Shown here: piece after piece, positions 11,721 through 22,660 of the stretch
How the letters are laid out: each line of letters opens with the position of its first letter
How positions within the stretch are numbered: the first letter of the stretch is position 1
DNA from: Conoideocrella luteorostrata
Lineage: Eukaryota; Ascomycota; Sordariomycetes; Hypocreales; Clavicipitaceae
Length of the DNA: 64,000 bases
Direction: 5' to 3'
NCBI GenBank assembly: GCA_032433595.1
Contig: JASWJB010000201.1
Span: 17,631 to 81,630, forward strand
Translations under genes and position numbers: made by a program
The notes under the pieces: generated by a model
Database searches by the model: none
The model's input: only the letters and a program-made list of their open reading frames with translations
Told to the model about the DNA's origin: nothing

Positions 11721-12392
11721 GAAGAGTGGGTGAGAAGGGAATGTTTGAAGGAGACAAGATCGGTCGCAGCCAGCAGCTCGTGAAATATGCCTTTAACAAA
11801 CAAAGAACGAAGTGAGGGTGGTGGGCGCAATGTTTGTTCAAGAACGCGTCGGTGCCGGGCACGGGGCAGATGACACTCACTACCTGTTACCAGTTTGTGC
11901 AGTGCAAAATATATGTGGAGGCCCATCATGGAGCGATTGCTTTGTACTGTGATAAACGTAGTGGTTGGTCCAGTACTGTCGAGACTGGGAGTGTTGTCCG
12001 CCTTCACTGTCTTTATTTATTACAGTCATACTCCGTAGACCATGCAGTAACGAACACATTGTAAAATACTGTGAAGGGAGCGTACCCCGCTACCCGTGAC
12101 AATTTAGGCAACCACAGCACCAGCGAAATTAAGCTTATTAGCTAGCATGCGCGGTACAGAGTGGCAGATTCACAGAGTCGATAGGGATCAATAATATATG
12201 AGCCATGATGGCAGCCAAATCACACAGGCTGCTGATCCAAGTTTTCCTTACCGCTCCCTGCGGGACTTGAAAGTGGAGAAAACTCGACTTCCGCCAACTT
12301 CCATCTTGCAATCAATATTCATTGACACAGCGTGACGGACAGACAGACAGACGGACAGACGGACAGACGACGCCCTCCCGCCGCTACGCGCC
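11721..12392. other. Divergent intergenic region with GACA microsatellite
   Basis: Shared upstream region of the minus-strand gene ending at 11720 and the plus-strand gene starting at 12393. It contains a GACAGACGGACAGACGG microsatellite at about 12337-12372, repeated inside the following gene at about 12470-12490. No gene recognised. Confidence 0.6.
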
Positions 12393-12998
12393 ATGTCACT
12401 CGATAGCTTCGCAACGCGGTCGGGGTCTTGCATAGTCTTGCAACCGACATTCATGGACGCGGCGCGAGAGACGGACAGACAGACAGACGACATTACCCCG
12501 CCCGTACCCACGCCATCGTCACCCCTTGGCTTCACATGCTCACGGTCGGCATCCGCCGGGTCTGTTACCACGACAAGCACCAGCACCAGGCACATGATCA
12601 GCGAGGACATTAGCGATCCAGAATGGCACCAACCAGCAGCCCGTCTAGAACGGTATCGAGACCTTGTGGGCCGGATGTTGTCCAGTCTTGCCTATCTTGG
12701 AGACGAGGGCAAGGATGTGCTCCGGAAAGGCGAATTCTATGTACAAAGTCCATTTAAGTTTTATCGCAAGGACAAGAAGCCATTATCGGAAGATGCTGCC
12801 TACTGGGAGTCGACGTATCAGTCCCTTTTCAAGCAGGTGAAGGAGATCCGCACCAGGCTGTATCCAGACACTCCCAACCCCGATCCCGCACTAGAATGGA
12901 TCTGGGATTGGCTTCCTCCGGCTGATGCCGGTGCCGATGCCGATACCGATGACGATGACGATGCCGATGCCGATGACGATGCCGATGACGATGCCGAT

Positions 12999-13049
<51 letters not shown>

Positions 13050-13427
13050 AATAACGAACCCTTGGCTTCCGACCATGCAGCGTCTCGAGTCAACACGGGA
13101 ACAAAGAAGCCAATTACGAGCCTACAACAAAGCAGCAATAATGCAGCGCAGTTTCGGCATTCGAAACCACCCGCGAGTCGCTCTACGGCCGGTACTATCC
13201 ATTGCCTCGAGCAGTTGGATCCCGAACCAACTCGCCCGATGAAGAAGAGGAAAAACTTGCCTGGAAAAACTTGCCCTGTACGGTCGGAAAACAAGAGGCA
13301 CAAACCCAACACCCGAATGCTTGGCTCGCGATTAAGCACCAACGGTCCCCCCACCCCAGGTCTCCGTCGCAGCTCCCGCCTGGCAGCCACGTGTGCTGGA
13401 CCCAACAGTGGTTCTACAAAACGCTGA
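12393..13427 (+). CDS. Hypothetical protein with Asp/Ala acidic repeat tract
   Basis: A single uninterrupted frame of 344 residues from ATG 12393. I recognise no family. Residues 1-75 are Ser/Thr-rich low complexity. Residues 76-175 look folded, with a mixed helical pattern including EWHQPAARLERYRDLVGRML and YWESTYQSLFKQVKEIRTRL. Residues 178-217 are almost pure Asp/Ala, encoded by GATGCC/GATGAC hexanucleotides. The C-terminal third is basic, with PMKKRKN and ENKRHK, suggesting nuclear import. An acidic tract next to a basic tail resembles histone- or DNA-associated proteins, but that is only analogy. The start ATG lies within a GACA-repeat-rich stretch, and a later Met at 12453 or 12591 is possible. 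Confidence 0.55.
12925..13048 (+). repeat. GATGCC/GATGAC hexanucleotide tract in coding sequence
   Basis: About 120 bp of GATGCC and GATGAC units without frame break, encoding the Asp/Ala run of the 344-residue protein. Six-base units keep reading frame, so length can vary without inactivating the gene. Confidence 0.85.
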
Positions 13428-13759
13428 TACCCCAACCATAATGATAGCTGGGGAAGTGAGTACCTGCCAGCAGAGATGGTGTTGGAGACGCGGACTTGCA
13501 GGCGACGACGTAGTTTTGTTACAGAGCACCTAAGGTATCAACGTGGTGGTGGTGGTGGTGGCTCGGTCGATATATGGAGAGCCGCCTCAAATACCGGGTA
13601 CGAGGTGATAAAATAGTGCAGGAGCGTATTCTCATTCAGTTTGCCCCCATATCCCCGTGTGAAAGAACTATTTGCTTTGCTTTCTCGTATCCAGTGATCC
13701 ATGACAGCGTACATTGCTGCCTCTCTCGTCGGAAGACGTCGTAGTGCCGGTCGCTATTG

Positions 13760-13964
13760 TGTTGGGACGCCAGGCGAGCCCAATAGGAAGCACGGGAGGT
13801 CACGTGGTCACCTTTTGACAACGCCATTTATACAACGATATCAGGCTTTGTATCTTGACTTGTTTTCTCACTCTTGGATAGACAGACAGACTTGATGAAT
13901 ATATTGCATCTTGACCGCAATTGGTATTGATACCGTAATTGCACAGCACCCTGTGCAACCCACA
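13760..13964 (+). mobile_element. Solo LTR-like element, 205 bp, no clear TSD
   Basis: Starts TGTTGGGACGCC and ends CAACCCACA. It shares CAATAGGAAGCACGG, CACGTGGTCACCTT and GAATATATTGCAT-like phrases with the elements at 22344-22551 and 27443-27642, both of which have exact 5-bp duplications. Here the flanks are TATTG and CTAAG and do not match, so one end may have been altered. Confidence 0.65.
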
Positions 13965-14114
13965 CTAAGACTGCGCGACCACTGCCCACCATCCCTAAGC
14001 CGCTGCACGTACACTTGGATATACACGTAGACAAGCGTTCTTTTACTTGGTCACCTTTACTACATATCCTGCGGTGAAGGAATCAGACACGAATGCTCCA
14101 TGCCCTGCCCAACT

Positions 14115-14775
14115 GCTACGGCCACGGCCACATGCTCCAACTTGGTGTGAAGGCGCGCGCTGGGCGCGGCGCAGCCGCGCGGATTCTGGCGCACGATGGT
14201 TTCACCTTTACAGGACCTTTATATGCTCTGACAGCAGTGAGGGCGCCTTGGCTGGCTGCCCGCCTGCCTGTGTGTGTGCGGTCAGGGTGGGCCGGCCGCA
14301 ACTCGACAGCCCGCACTCGCAACGGTACGAAACCTGGCGCAACCGACTCGCAATAACGCCGAGCACACAATGCACATGAAATAAAGGCAAAATCAGGCAC
14401 TCCCGGCGCGCGCGGCAACTCTGCGGCGGGCAGCGCACAAAATGCCGGCGGGATGGGTAGTTTTTCGCTCGCGTTGTGAGAAAAAGGAGAAGACTGGGAG
14501 CGGGAAAACGAGGAGGCTGTGGGCCGTATCCTTTTACTAGGATGGAGACCTTGCAGTAACTACTCTACTAGAGAGATTAATTACTACAAGAGGCGTTAGT
14601 CCTCGTCTTGGGAAGACGGCCCACAGTCCTCTCCTTTTCCTGCGACCAGTCTCCTCCCTCTCCTCCCTTTTCCGCTTACAACGCGAGCGAAAAACTACCC
14701 ATCCCGCCGGCATTTTGTGCGCTGCCCGCCGCAGAGTTGCCGCGCGCGCCGGGAGTTCATTGTACGGGGCTGCAG
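14115..14775 (+). repeat. Module A of block III with imperfect palindrome 14400-14755
   Basis: GC-rich head of the composite repeat. The left flank (14115-14399) has CAGGACCTTTATATGCTCTG and GTGTGTGTGCGGTC, also present upstream of the palindrome at 50516. The left arm starts CTCCCGGCGCGCG at 14400 and the right arm ends CGCGCGCCGGGAG at 14755. The arms match closely in their outer 60 bp but have indels and substitutions inside, so this is an older, decayed copy of the 50516-50911 palindrome. The spacer near 14560-14630 runs in the opposite direction to the spacer of that copy. Confidence 0.85.
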
Positions 14776-15460
14776 CCAAGTGCACCGTCATCTCTGCGTC
14801 GTTGCGAGTCTTTTGCGCCAGGTTTCGTGCCGGTTGGAGTGCTGGTGACCGAGTTGTGGTTTTTGGCGAATTGCACACCAGGCGTTTTATTCCATGCCTT
14901 GATATGAATCGTATCTTGCGCGCTACGCTCTTGTGCATCTTTTGCACCAGATTTGGTCTTGTCTCGTTGCGTTGCTGTTGTGGTGTTGCCGGTTATGCTG
15001 TGCTGCCTTGCTTGTGAGCCCCTGATCGCCGAATTCCTGACCAAGCAGGTTTTTCGTAGATTGCACGCCAGGTGTTTTGTTTCACGACCTGTTTTTTATT
15101 GAATTATGTACAATAGGCTTTCGGACATCTTTTGCACCAGGTTTAGTCTTCTCTTGTGGTATTGCCGTTGTGTGGTGTTGTATGCTGCTTGTAAGCCCCC
15201 TGATCACTGCATTTCTTCCTGAGCAGGTTTTTTGTAGATTGCACACCGTGTGCTTTATCTGCGGCGCTGACTATTGCTGCATTATATACATCGCAACTGT
15301 CTGCATCTTTTGCACTAAGCATTATCGTGTCTTATGAGCTGGTTGTTGTGCTGTGTTGTTGTGTGTTACTCTTGTGCTACGTACCAGCCCCGTATCACTC
15401 GCTGGTCCCCCGACCGAGCAAGCCCTGCTTTATTGCACTTTGGGCGCTGCTACTCTTGCA
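14776..15460 (+). repeat. Modules B and C, block III
   Basis: B units have GTAGATTGCACGCCAGG at 15055 and GTAGATTGCACACCGTG at 15231, spaced about 176 bp. Module C follows with CCCCGTATCACTCGCTGG near 15390 and CTTTGGGCGCTGCTACTC near 15440. Confidence 0.8.
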
Positions 15461-16847
15461 TGAGCAGCAGCATCATCAGCAGCACCAGCAGCAGCACCAG
15501 CAGCATCATCAGCGGCGGCGGCATCAGCGGCGGCATCATCAGTGGCATCATCGTTATCAGCGGCAGCATCATCATCATCCGCAGCAGCAGCGGCATCATC
15601 AACAGAAGCGTCAGCTGACTGTTCACTCTCCCAGGTGCTCGCCGTTCCCCTCTCCAAAGTACTGAAAGCAGCAGCAGCGGCATCATCATCAGCAAAAGCG
15701 TCAGCTGACTCTTCATTCGACCAAGTGCTTACTTTTCCCCTCTCCCAAGTACTGACAGCCGCAGCAACAGTACCATCATCATCAGCAGCAGCAGCGGCGA
15801 CAGCGGCATCATCATCAGGTGCAGCAGCGGCATCATCTTCAGCAACGGCGGCATCATCATCAGCAGCAGCAGCAGCATCAGCAGCAGCATCAGGTGAATC
15901 TTCCCACTCCCGAGCTCTGCTATCGTGACCAAAATTCTAACCTGTGGCCATCACCAGCACCGGCGGCATCATCAGCAGCAGCAGCGGCGACGGCGACATT
16001 TCTTGCGTGGGCAGAACATCATCATCATCAGCAATGGAATCATCATTACCATCAGCAGCAGCGACAGCGGCATCATTATCATCATCAGCAGCAGCAGTAG
16101 CAGCGACATGTCTTACGTGGGCAGCAATTTGCTCATCGGTAGCGGCATTTCTTGCGTGGCCAGCAGCATCCGCATCAGCAGCAACGGCATCATCGGCGGT
16201 GGCGGCGGCGGCGGCATCCGCATCATCATCAGCATCATCAACAGCAGCGACATTTCTCACGTGGGCAGCAACATTCTCATCAGCAGCGGCGGCATCACAA
16301 GCAGCGGCATCACCAGAAGCATCATCATCATCATTATCGGCCGACTTTTCCCCTCCCGACCGCTATAATCGTGACCGACATCCTGACCAGAATCCTAACC
16401 TGTGGCCATCATCATCATCATCATTACTATCATCAGCAGCAGCGGCAGCGGCAGCGGCATCATCGGCATCAGCACCAGCAGAATCTGAATTTTCCCCCTC
16501 CCGACCGCTACTACCGTGACCAGAATCCCGACCGAAATCCTAACTTGTGGCCATCATTATTATCTTCATCAGCAGCGGCAGCAGCACCGACCTTTCTTGC
16601 GTGGGTAGCACATTGTCATCTGCAGCAGCAGCGATATCTCTTGCGTGGGCAGCAATATCCACATTAGCAGCATCATCATCAGCTTCAGCAACATCATCAT
16701 TATTAGGTGAATTTTCCCCTCCCGACCGTTGCTATCGTGACCAGAGTCCTGAACGGGAATACTGACCTGTGGTCATTATCATCTGCAGCAGCAGCGACAT
16801 TTCTTGCGTGGGCAGCACATCGTCATCGGCAGCAGCAACGTTACGTA
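15461..16847 (+). repeat. Module D, block III, part left of transposon
   Basis: The longest D array in the window: CAT/CAG/CGG triplets with at least six TTCTTGCGTGGGCAGC-type phrases and four CCGACCGCTA-x-ATCGTGACC phrases. It stops at 16847, where a Tc1/mariner-like element is inserted, and resumes at 18225. Confidence 0.85.
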
Positions 16848-18222
16848 CAGTCCCACCGCAAAAGTCACGATAACCACGAAAATCCGCCCCATTTTGCCAC
16901 CCAACCCGGGAATTCTAATGCCGCGTTTCGCGCCCAAAATTGACTGAATTAATTAGTAGCTACAGGGATTGAATGGAAATTGCTTCCCACGCTAGAAAAT
17001 ATACCTAATACTTTGTGTACCACCCACGTGCGTGCACAACTGCAGCCATACGCCGCGGCATTGAATCTATTAGCTTATTTAAGAGGCCATCGTCAAGAAG
17101 CTCCCATGACTCGATAGCTGCCTCGCAGAGGCGTTGCTTGCTAGTATTATTAGAATTCATGCCTGCTAGCTCCGGGTGACGCTTTGCAATATCCTCTTTA
17201 ACAAGCTTCCATAGATTTTCTATAGGATTTAGGTCAGGTGAATATGCCGGCCAGTCCACTAATTCAACCCCATGTTCAATTGCCTAATTTCTCAGCCATT
17301 CTTGCATAAGCCTAGCCTTATGTGTAGGGGCATTATCTTGAATGAATTTATAGCCAGGTTCTGCAATTGTTGGAAGCTGGTCTTGAAGGCATTCAAGAAT
17401 ACAGCGGCCAGTAACGCCACCACGCCGAGATTCCGGGTCTCCAACCAAGGGATACAATGAAGTCCTTCGATTATATGAAAAACCTCCCCAGAACATCTGA
17501 GAATGCCTTGTGGGCTTATTTAGAGGTTATACATGCCGCTAAAGTAGCCGCTCGCCCTATAAATATTAGCTATCTTATATAATAAATATTCTTAGAAGAC
17601 TTACTTTGCGGCAACGAACCCACTCTTGGCGGTCTCCCTTTCCACGCTCAATTATAGCCTCATCAGAGAAGATCCAGTGATGCCAAAAGCAAGGAGACTC
17701 ACGAAGGTATTTCCGTGCAAATTCAAGCCTATTTAACGCTACTTTAGGCGTTAGTTTTGGGCGTTGTAGTGCCTTATGATGCTGAATACCCTCTTTCACT
17801 AGGAATCGGTTTAGTGTATCAATAGAGCAAGTTAGGCTAGCTTGCTGAAGAATATCCTGATTCTTGATAAAAGGGTCATCCCGGATTAGCTGGATTATAC
17901 GCCTTTTATCGCGATCAGAGAGTGTTGGTGGCCGACCACTGCGCGGCGAAGATTTGGCTGATATCTGGTCGCGATACCGGCGTCGGATCCCGTACGCGGT
18001 CGCGAGCGGAACTCCTTCCTGCTCAGCGATTTCTCGCCCGGTCATGCCCGAATCAAATGCAGATACAATCCTTGCCCTCTTATGAGGGCTATATTCAACC
18101 CTTGGCGTGGTTGGTTCCATTTTGATGCAATTGTGGTCATTTGAAGATGAAGTATGTAGACGGGAGGTTACCGTGTGTGACGCGATGACGCGTTAATTAT
18201 CGTGACTTTTGCGTCCCCACTG
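16848..18222 (-). mobile_element. Tc1/mariner-like transposon, 1375 bp, TA target duplication
   Basis: Flanked by TA at 16846-16847 and 18223-18224. The left end reads CAGTCCCACCGCAAAAGTCA and the right end, on the opposite strand, reads CAGTGGGGACGCAAAAGTCA. These terminal inverted repeats of about 26 bp share GCAAAAGTCACGATA. Removing the element joins TTACG and CGTGGGCAG around one TA and restores the D-module phrase, so the insertion interrupted an existing repeat. The interior encodes one transposase on the minus strand. Confidence 0.92.
17005..18120 (-). pseudogene. DDE transposase, near-intact, one in-frame stop
   Basis: Exon 18120-17605 and exon 17496-17005 (proposed intron 17497-17604, donor GTAAGT) give about 335 codons. 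The N-terminus has a helix-turn-helix, with GMTGREIAEQEGVPLATAYG around residues 24-43. The catalytic Asp triad candidates are FSDEA (about residue 152), IQDNAPTHK in exon 2, and NPIENLW after SPDL. Between the second Asp and the Glu there are 38 residues by my count, longer than the 34 of classical Tc1. One TAG at 17284-17286 lies between WLRN and AIEHG. A C-to-T change from CAG would explain it, as RIP would produce. The rest of the frame is open, so inactivation looks recent. It is probably non-autonomous now unless the stop is read through. Confidence 0.85.
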
Positions 18223-18224
18223 TA

Positions 18225-18985
18225 CGTGGGCAGAATATCCCTATTAGCAGCAACGGCATCATCATTAGAAGCAGCAGCAGCAGCGACATTATTAGCAGCA
18301 GCGGCATTTCTTGCATGGAAAGCAACATCCTCATCAGCAGCAACATCATTAGAATCATCAGCAGCAGCGGCAACATCTCCATCGTCAGCAATGAAACCAT
18401 CATCAGCAGCAGCATCGGCATCATCATCACTAGTAGGTGAATTTTCCTCCTAACCCGGCCGCTGCTATCGTGACCAAAATTCTAACCTGTGGCCGTCCTC
18501 GGCGGCGGCGGCGTCATTAGCAGCGGCATTATCTAACTTTTCCCCCCGACCGACCGCTACTATCGTGACTGTCTTTCTGATCGTCTTCCCGACCTACCGC
18601 CATCATCATCAGCAGCGGCGGTGGCGACATTTCTTGCGTGGGCAGCACATTGTCATCAGCAGCAGCATTACTTGCGTGGACGGAACATCCTCATGGCGGC
18701 AATGGAATCATCATCAGCAGCAGCAGCAGTAGCGGCAGCGGCATCATCACCATCAGCATCGGCGGCGGCATTATCCGTGACATCATCATCAGCAGCAGCG
18801 GCGGCAGCCACAGCATCATCATCATCCACAACAGCAGCGGCATCATCGTCATCATCATCAGCAGTAGCAGCGGCATCATCATTATCAGCGGACTATTGCA
18901 CCTCCCAACCGCTACTCTCTTGACCAGATTCCTGACCAAAATTCTGATCGAAATCCAGACCTGTGGCCACTACCATCATTGTATC
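18225..18985 (+). repeat. Module D, block III, part right of transposon
   Basis: Continuation of the D array after the Tc1-like insertion, with phrases CTGCTATCGTGACCAAAATT near 18462, CCGCTACTATCGTGACTG near 18550 and TTTCTTGCGTGGGCAGCAC near 18630. It passes into the E array at about 18985. Confidence 0.82.
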
Positions 18986-20077
18986 TTCATCATCTTGAGA
19001 TTGACTTGCGAGATCCGATGCCTCCAGCAGCGTCTGTACGTCTTCCGACATTTGAACCTTTTAGCGAGTTCGTCAACCGACTTGGAATACCTGATGCTCC
19101 TTGCAGTGTATGTTTTCCGATATTTGAACCTTTCAACGAGCTCATCAACCAACTTGCAATATCTGATACTCTTTGCAGGTGAACACCTTCCGACATTTGA
19201 ACCTTTCAACGAGCTCGTCAACTAATTTGCAATGTCTGGTGCTTGTTGCAGCCTATACATCCGACATTGCAACCTTTCAACGACTTTGTCAACCGACTTG
19301 CAATACCTGATGCTCCTTGCAGTGTATGTTTTCCGATATTTGAACCTTTCAACGAGCTCATCAACTAACTTGCAATACCTGATACTCCTTGCAGTGCATG
19401 TTTTCCGATATTTGAACCTTTCAACGAGCTCATCAACTAACTTGCAATGCCTGATACTCCTGGCAGTGAACGTCTTCCGACATTTAAACCTCTCAACGAG
19501 TTCGTCAACCGACTTGCAATACCCTAATGCTCCTTGCAGTGTACGTTTTCCAATATTTGAACCTTTGAACGAGCTCGTCAACGAACTTACAATACTTGCT
19601 GCTTCTTGCAGCCTGTACATTGTCTGATATTTGAACCTTTCAACGAGTTCGTAAACCGACCTGCAATAACTGATGCTCCTTGCAGTGTACGTCTTCTGAC
19701 ATTTGAACCTCTCAACGAGCTCGTGAACTGACTTGCAATGCCTGATGCTTGTTACAGCCATTACGTCCGACATTTGAACCTTTTAACGAGCTCGTCAACC
19801 GATTTGCAATGTCCGGTGCTTGTTGCAGAGTATACGTCCGACATTTCAACCTTTCAACGAGTTCGTCAACCGACTTGCAATACCTGATACTCCTTGCAGT
19901 GAACGTCTTCCGACATTTGAACCTTTGAACGAGCTCGTCAACTGACGTACAATACCTGATGCTTCTTGCAGCCTTTACGTCGTCCGACATTCGAACGATT
20001 TAATAAGCCCGTTGGATTGAATTGCGTTATCTGATGCTTCTTGCAGCGCGTGGGTTTGTCAACGAGCTCGTTAACTA

Positions 20078-20158
20078 CAGTGGGGGTGCAATAATTTCCA
20101 ACCCAGCTCGAGTACCGCAACTGACCTCTGGGGGTTGGAAATTTATGCACACAGACTG
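20078..20158 (+). mobile_element. MITE-like element, 81 bp, inserted in E unit
   Basis: Starts CAGTGGGGGTGCAATAATTT and ends TTATGCACACAGACTG. The ends are inverted copies of each other over about 27 bp (CAGT..GTGCA..ATTTCCAACC). The same element occurs in opposite orientation at 32121-32200. A TA precedes the left end (20076-20077), but the right flank is CA, one transition from TA. CAGT ends, TA targets and small size suggest a non-autonomous Tc1/mariner derivative, although its ends differ from those of the element at 16848. Confidence 0.8.
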
Positions 20159-22343
20159 CAGCTTGCCATATCCGATGCTTCTTACACAGCCTGTACGTCT
20201 TGCGGGAATTGAACCTTTCAACGAGCTCGTTAACTGACTTTTGATATCTGATGCTTTATGCAGTGTACGTCTTCCCAGAACTGAACCTTTGAGCGAGCTT
20301 GTCAGATTGACCTGCGATATCAGATGCCTGTACGTCTTTCGAGATTTGAGCCATTTCGACGAGCTCGTCAGATTAACCTGCGATGTCTGATGGTTGTACG
20401 CCTTCCGAGGTTTAACCCGTTTCATTCTCTTGGTTAGCTACCTTACGATAGATAATACCTGTATGTCTTCTGGAATTGAACCTTTTTGACGAGCTCGTCA
20501 GCCTAACTTGCGATACTAGATGCCTCTTGCAGCGCGTGTATGTTCTGGGATTTGAACCTCTCTCACCGATCTCGTCAGATCGACTTGCGATATCGAATGC
20601 CTCCCACAGCCCGTACGTCTTCCGAGATTAAAACATTTCAACAAGATCCTTATGGCCTGTACGTCTTGCGAGATTTGAACCTTTCACCAAGTTCGTCAAC
20701 TGACTTGCATTACCTGCTGCACCCTGCAGTGTACGTCTTCCGACATTTAAACCTTTCAACGAGCTCGTCAACTGACTTGAAGTGCCTGTTGCTTGTTGCG
20801 GCCTATATGTCCGACATTCGAACGTTTCAACGAGCTCGTCGGATTGGCCTGTGATCTGTTGCTTCAATAGCGCCTGTACGTCTTCCGCGAATCAAAAGTT
20901 TCAACGAGCTCGTCAGATTGAACTGCAATCTAATGCTCTTGCAGCGCCTGAACCTCTCAGCGAGCTCTTCAGATTAACCCACAATATCAGGTGCCTATAC
21001 GTCTTCCAAGATTCAAGCCTTTAAAGGTCTTCGTCAGATCAACTGGCGGTATCTTATGCCCGTATGTCTTCCGACATTTAAATCTTTTAACGAGCTCGCT
21101 AACTGGCTTGCAGTGCCTAATGCTTCTTGCAGCCGGTACGTCATCCGACATTCGAACCTTTCAACGAGCTCCTCAGATTGACCTGCGATAATAGATGCCT
21201 GTACATTTTCCGAGATTTGAGCCTTTTCAACGAGCTCGCCAGATCGACCTACCATGTCTGATGCTTCGATAACGCCTGTACATCTTCCAAAAATTCAACC
21301 TTGACGAATAATGTCTGACGCGTCGATAGCGCCTGCTCCTCTTCCGGGGATTGATCTTTTGAACGAGCTCGTCAAATCGACCTGCGATAAGACATGTCTG
21401 TACGTCTTGCAAGATTTAAGCCCTTTCAACAACCTCGTTAGATTGACCTACCATGTCTGGTGCTTTGATAGCGGCCCCATGTCTTCCGAGAATCAAACCT
21501 TTGAACGAGCTCGTTAGATTAATCCTGCAATCTTTTGCTTCCTGCAGCGCCTGCACATCTTCCGACATTTGAACCTTTCAACAAGGTCATCAGATTAACC
21601 TGCGATATCACATGCCTGTACGTCTTCCGAGATTCAAGCCTTTTCAACGAGCTCCTTGCCATGCCTGTTGCTTCTTGCACGCCCGTACATCTTCCGCGAT
21701 ATTTGATACCTCGAAAGCGCCTGTACTTCCGAGATTTAAGTCTTTTCAACGAGCTCGTCAGATTGACTTGCGATATATAATGCTTGTACGTCTTGCGAGA
21801 TTTGAACCATTCAATAGGCTCATTGGACCCGTATCTAATGCTTCTTACAGTGCCGATACGTCTTGCGAGACCCGGACCTTTTTATTGTCTTCGTTAGATT
21901 GCCTTGCGATATCTGCTGGATTCGATGCTTCTTCAACGCCTATACATTGCCCGACATTTTAACCTTTCGACGAGCTCTTTAGATTGATCCTGCTATCTGA
22001 TGGTTCTTGCAGCGCCTGTACCATTGACCGAGCTCGTCAGCCGACTTGCAATACCTGATGCCTGTACGTTGTCCGACATTCGAACGTTTCAACGATCTCT
22101 TCAGATTAAGTTGCAATATCTCACGGATCTGATGCTTCTTAAACGCTTATACCGTTCAACGAGCTTGTCAACTGACTGGCGATTGCTGATGCCTCTTGCA
22201 GCCCGCCCGTGTGGCTTCCGAGATTTGAGCCTTTCGCTGTCTCCGTCAGATCAACTTGCGGTATTTCATGCCTGTACGTATTCCTCGATTTACACCTTTC
22301 AACAAACTCGTCAGATTGACCTGCGAGATCCGATGCTTCTTTC

Positions 22344-22551
22344 TGTTGGAATCTTACCGTCAAGCACAATAGGCAGCTCGGAGTGGTCACGCTGTCACCT
22401 TTTGGCCACGATATTTATACGGCGATATCGAGCCTCCCATCTTGACTTGTTTTCTTCTTCTTAGAGATATACGGACAGATTATACAATATATTGCATTTT
22501 GACCGCAATCGGTGTCGATACGGCACTGCACAAGGCCCTGTGCAACCGACT
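22344..22551 (+). mobile_element. Solo LTR, 208 bp, TSD CTTTC, inserted in E unit
   Basis: Begins TGTTGGAATC and ends CAACCGACT. It is flanked by CTTTC at 22339-22343 and 22552-22556. Removing it rejoins GATGCTTCTTTC and AGAGCCTGTACG, a normal E tail. It is of the same family as 13760-13964 and 27443-27642. Confidence 0.85.
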
Positions 22552-22660
22552 CTTTCAGAGCCTGTACGTTCCGAGACTTAAGCCTTTTCAACGAGCTCGT
22601 TAGATTGACCTGCGACATCAGCCGCCAGTACGAGTTTGCTAGACTTGAACCTCTCTAACG

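Larger units (their letters stand above)
18986..22660 (+). repeat. Module E array, block III (about 50 units)
   Basis: The most regular E array. Between 19020 and 19980 the unit is close to 72 bp, with CTTCCGACATTTGAACCTTT, CAACGAGCTCGTCAAC, GACTTGCAATACCTGATGCT and CCTTGCAGTG. The remainder mixes 65-76 bp variants with CCTGCGATATC. Two insertions interrupt it: a MITE-like element at 20078-20158 and a solo LTR at 22344-22551. Open frames are present on both strands but drift. Confidence 0.88.

Noticed and set aside
12818..13435. Minus-strand frame of 205 codons opposite the acidic-repeat gene
   Set aside because: It is the antisense of a biased Asp/Ala tract, giving poly-Ser. The plus-strand frame has a better start and composition.
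15461..16900. Long Ser/Ala, His/Gln and Met/Leu frames in D arrays
   Set aside because: CAT/CAG/CGG triplets lack stops in most frames. The peptides are pure low complexity and differ in every copy.
18986..22660. Many open frames of 60-180 codons in E arrays on both strands (for example the repeated TFEPFNELV-type and LKGSNVGRRT-type peptides)
   Set aside because: The unit length varies between 65 and 76 bp, so frame is not conserved. Both strands and several frames are equally open, and there is no consistent start or shared length. They are translation shadows of the repeat.
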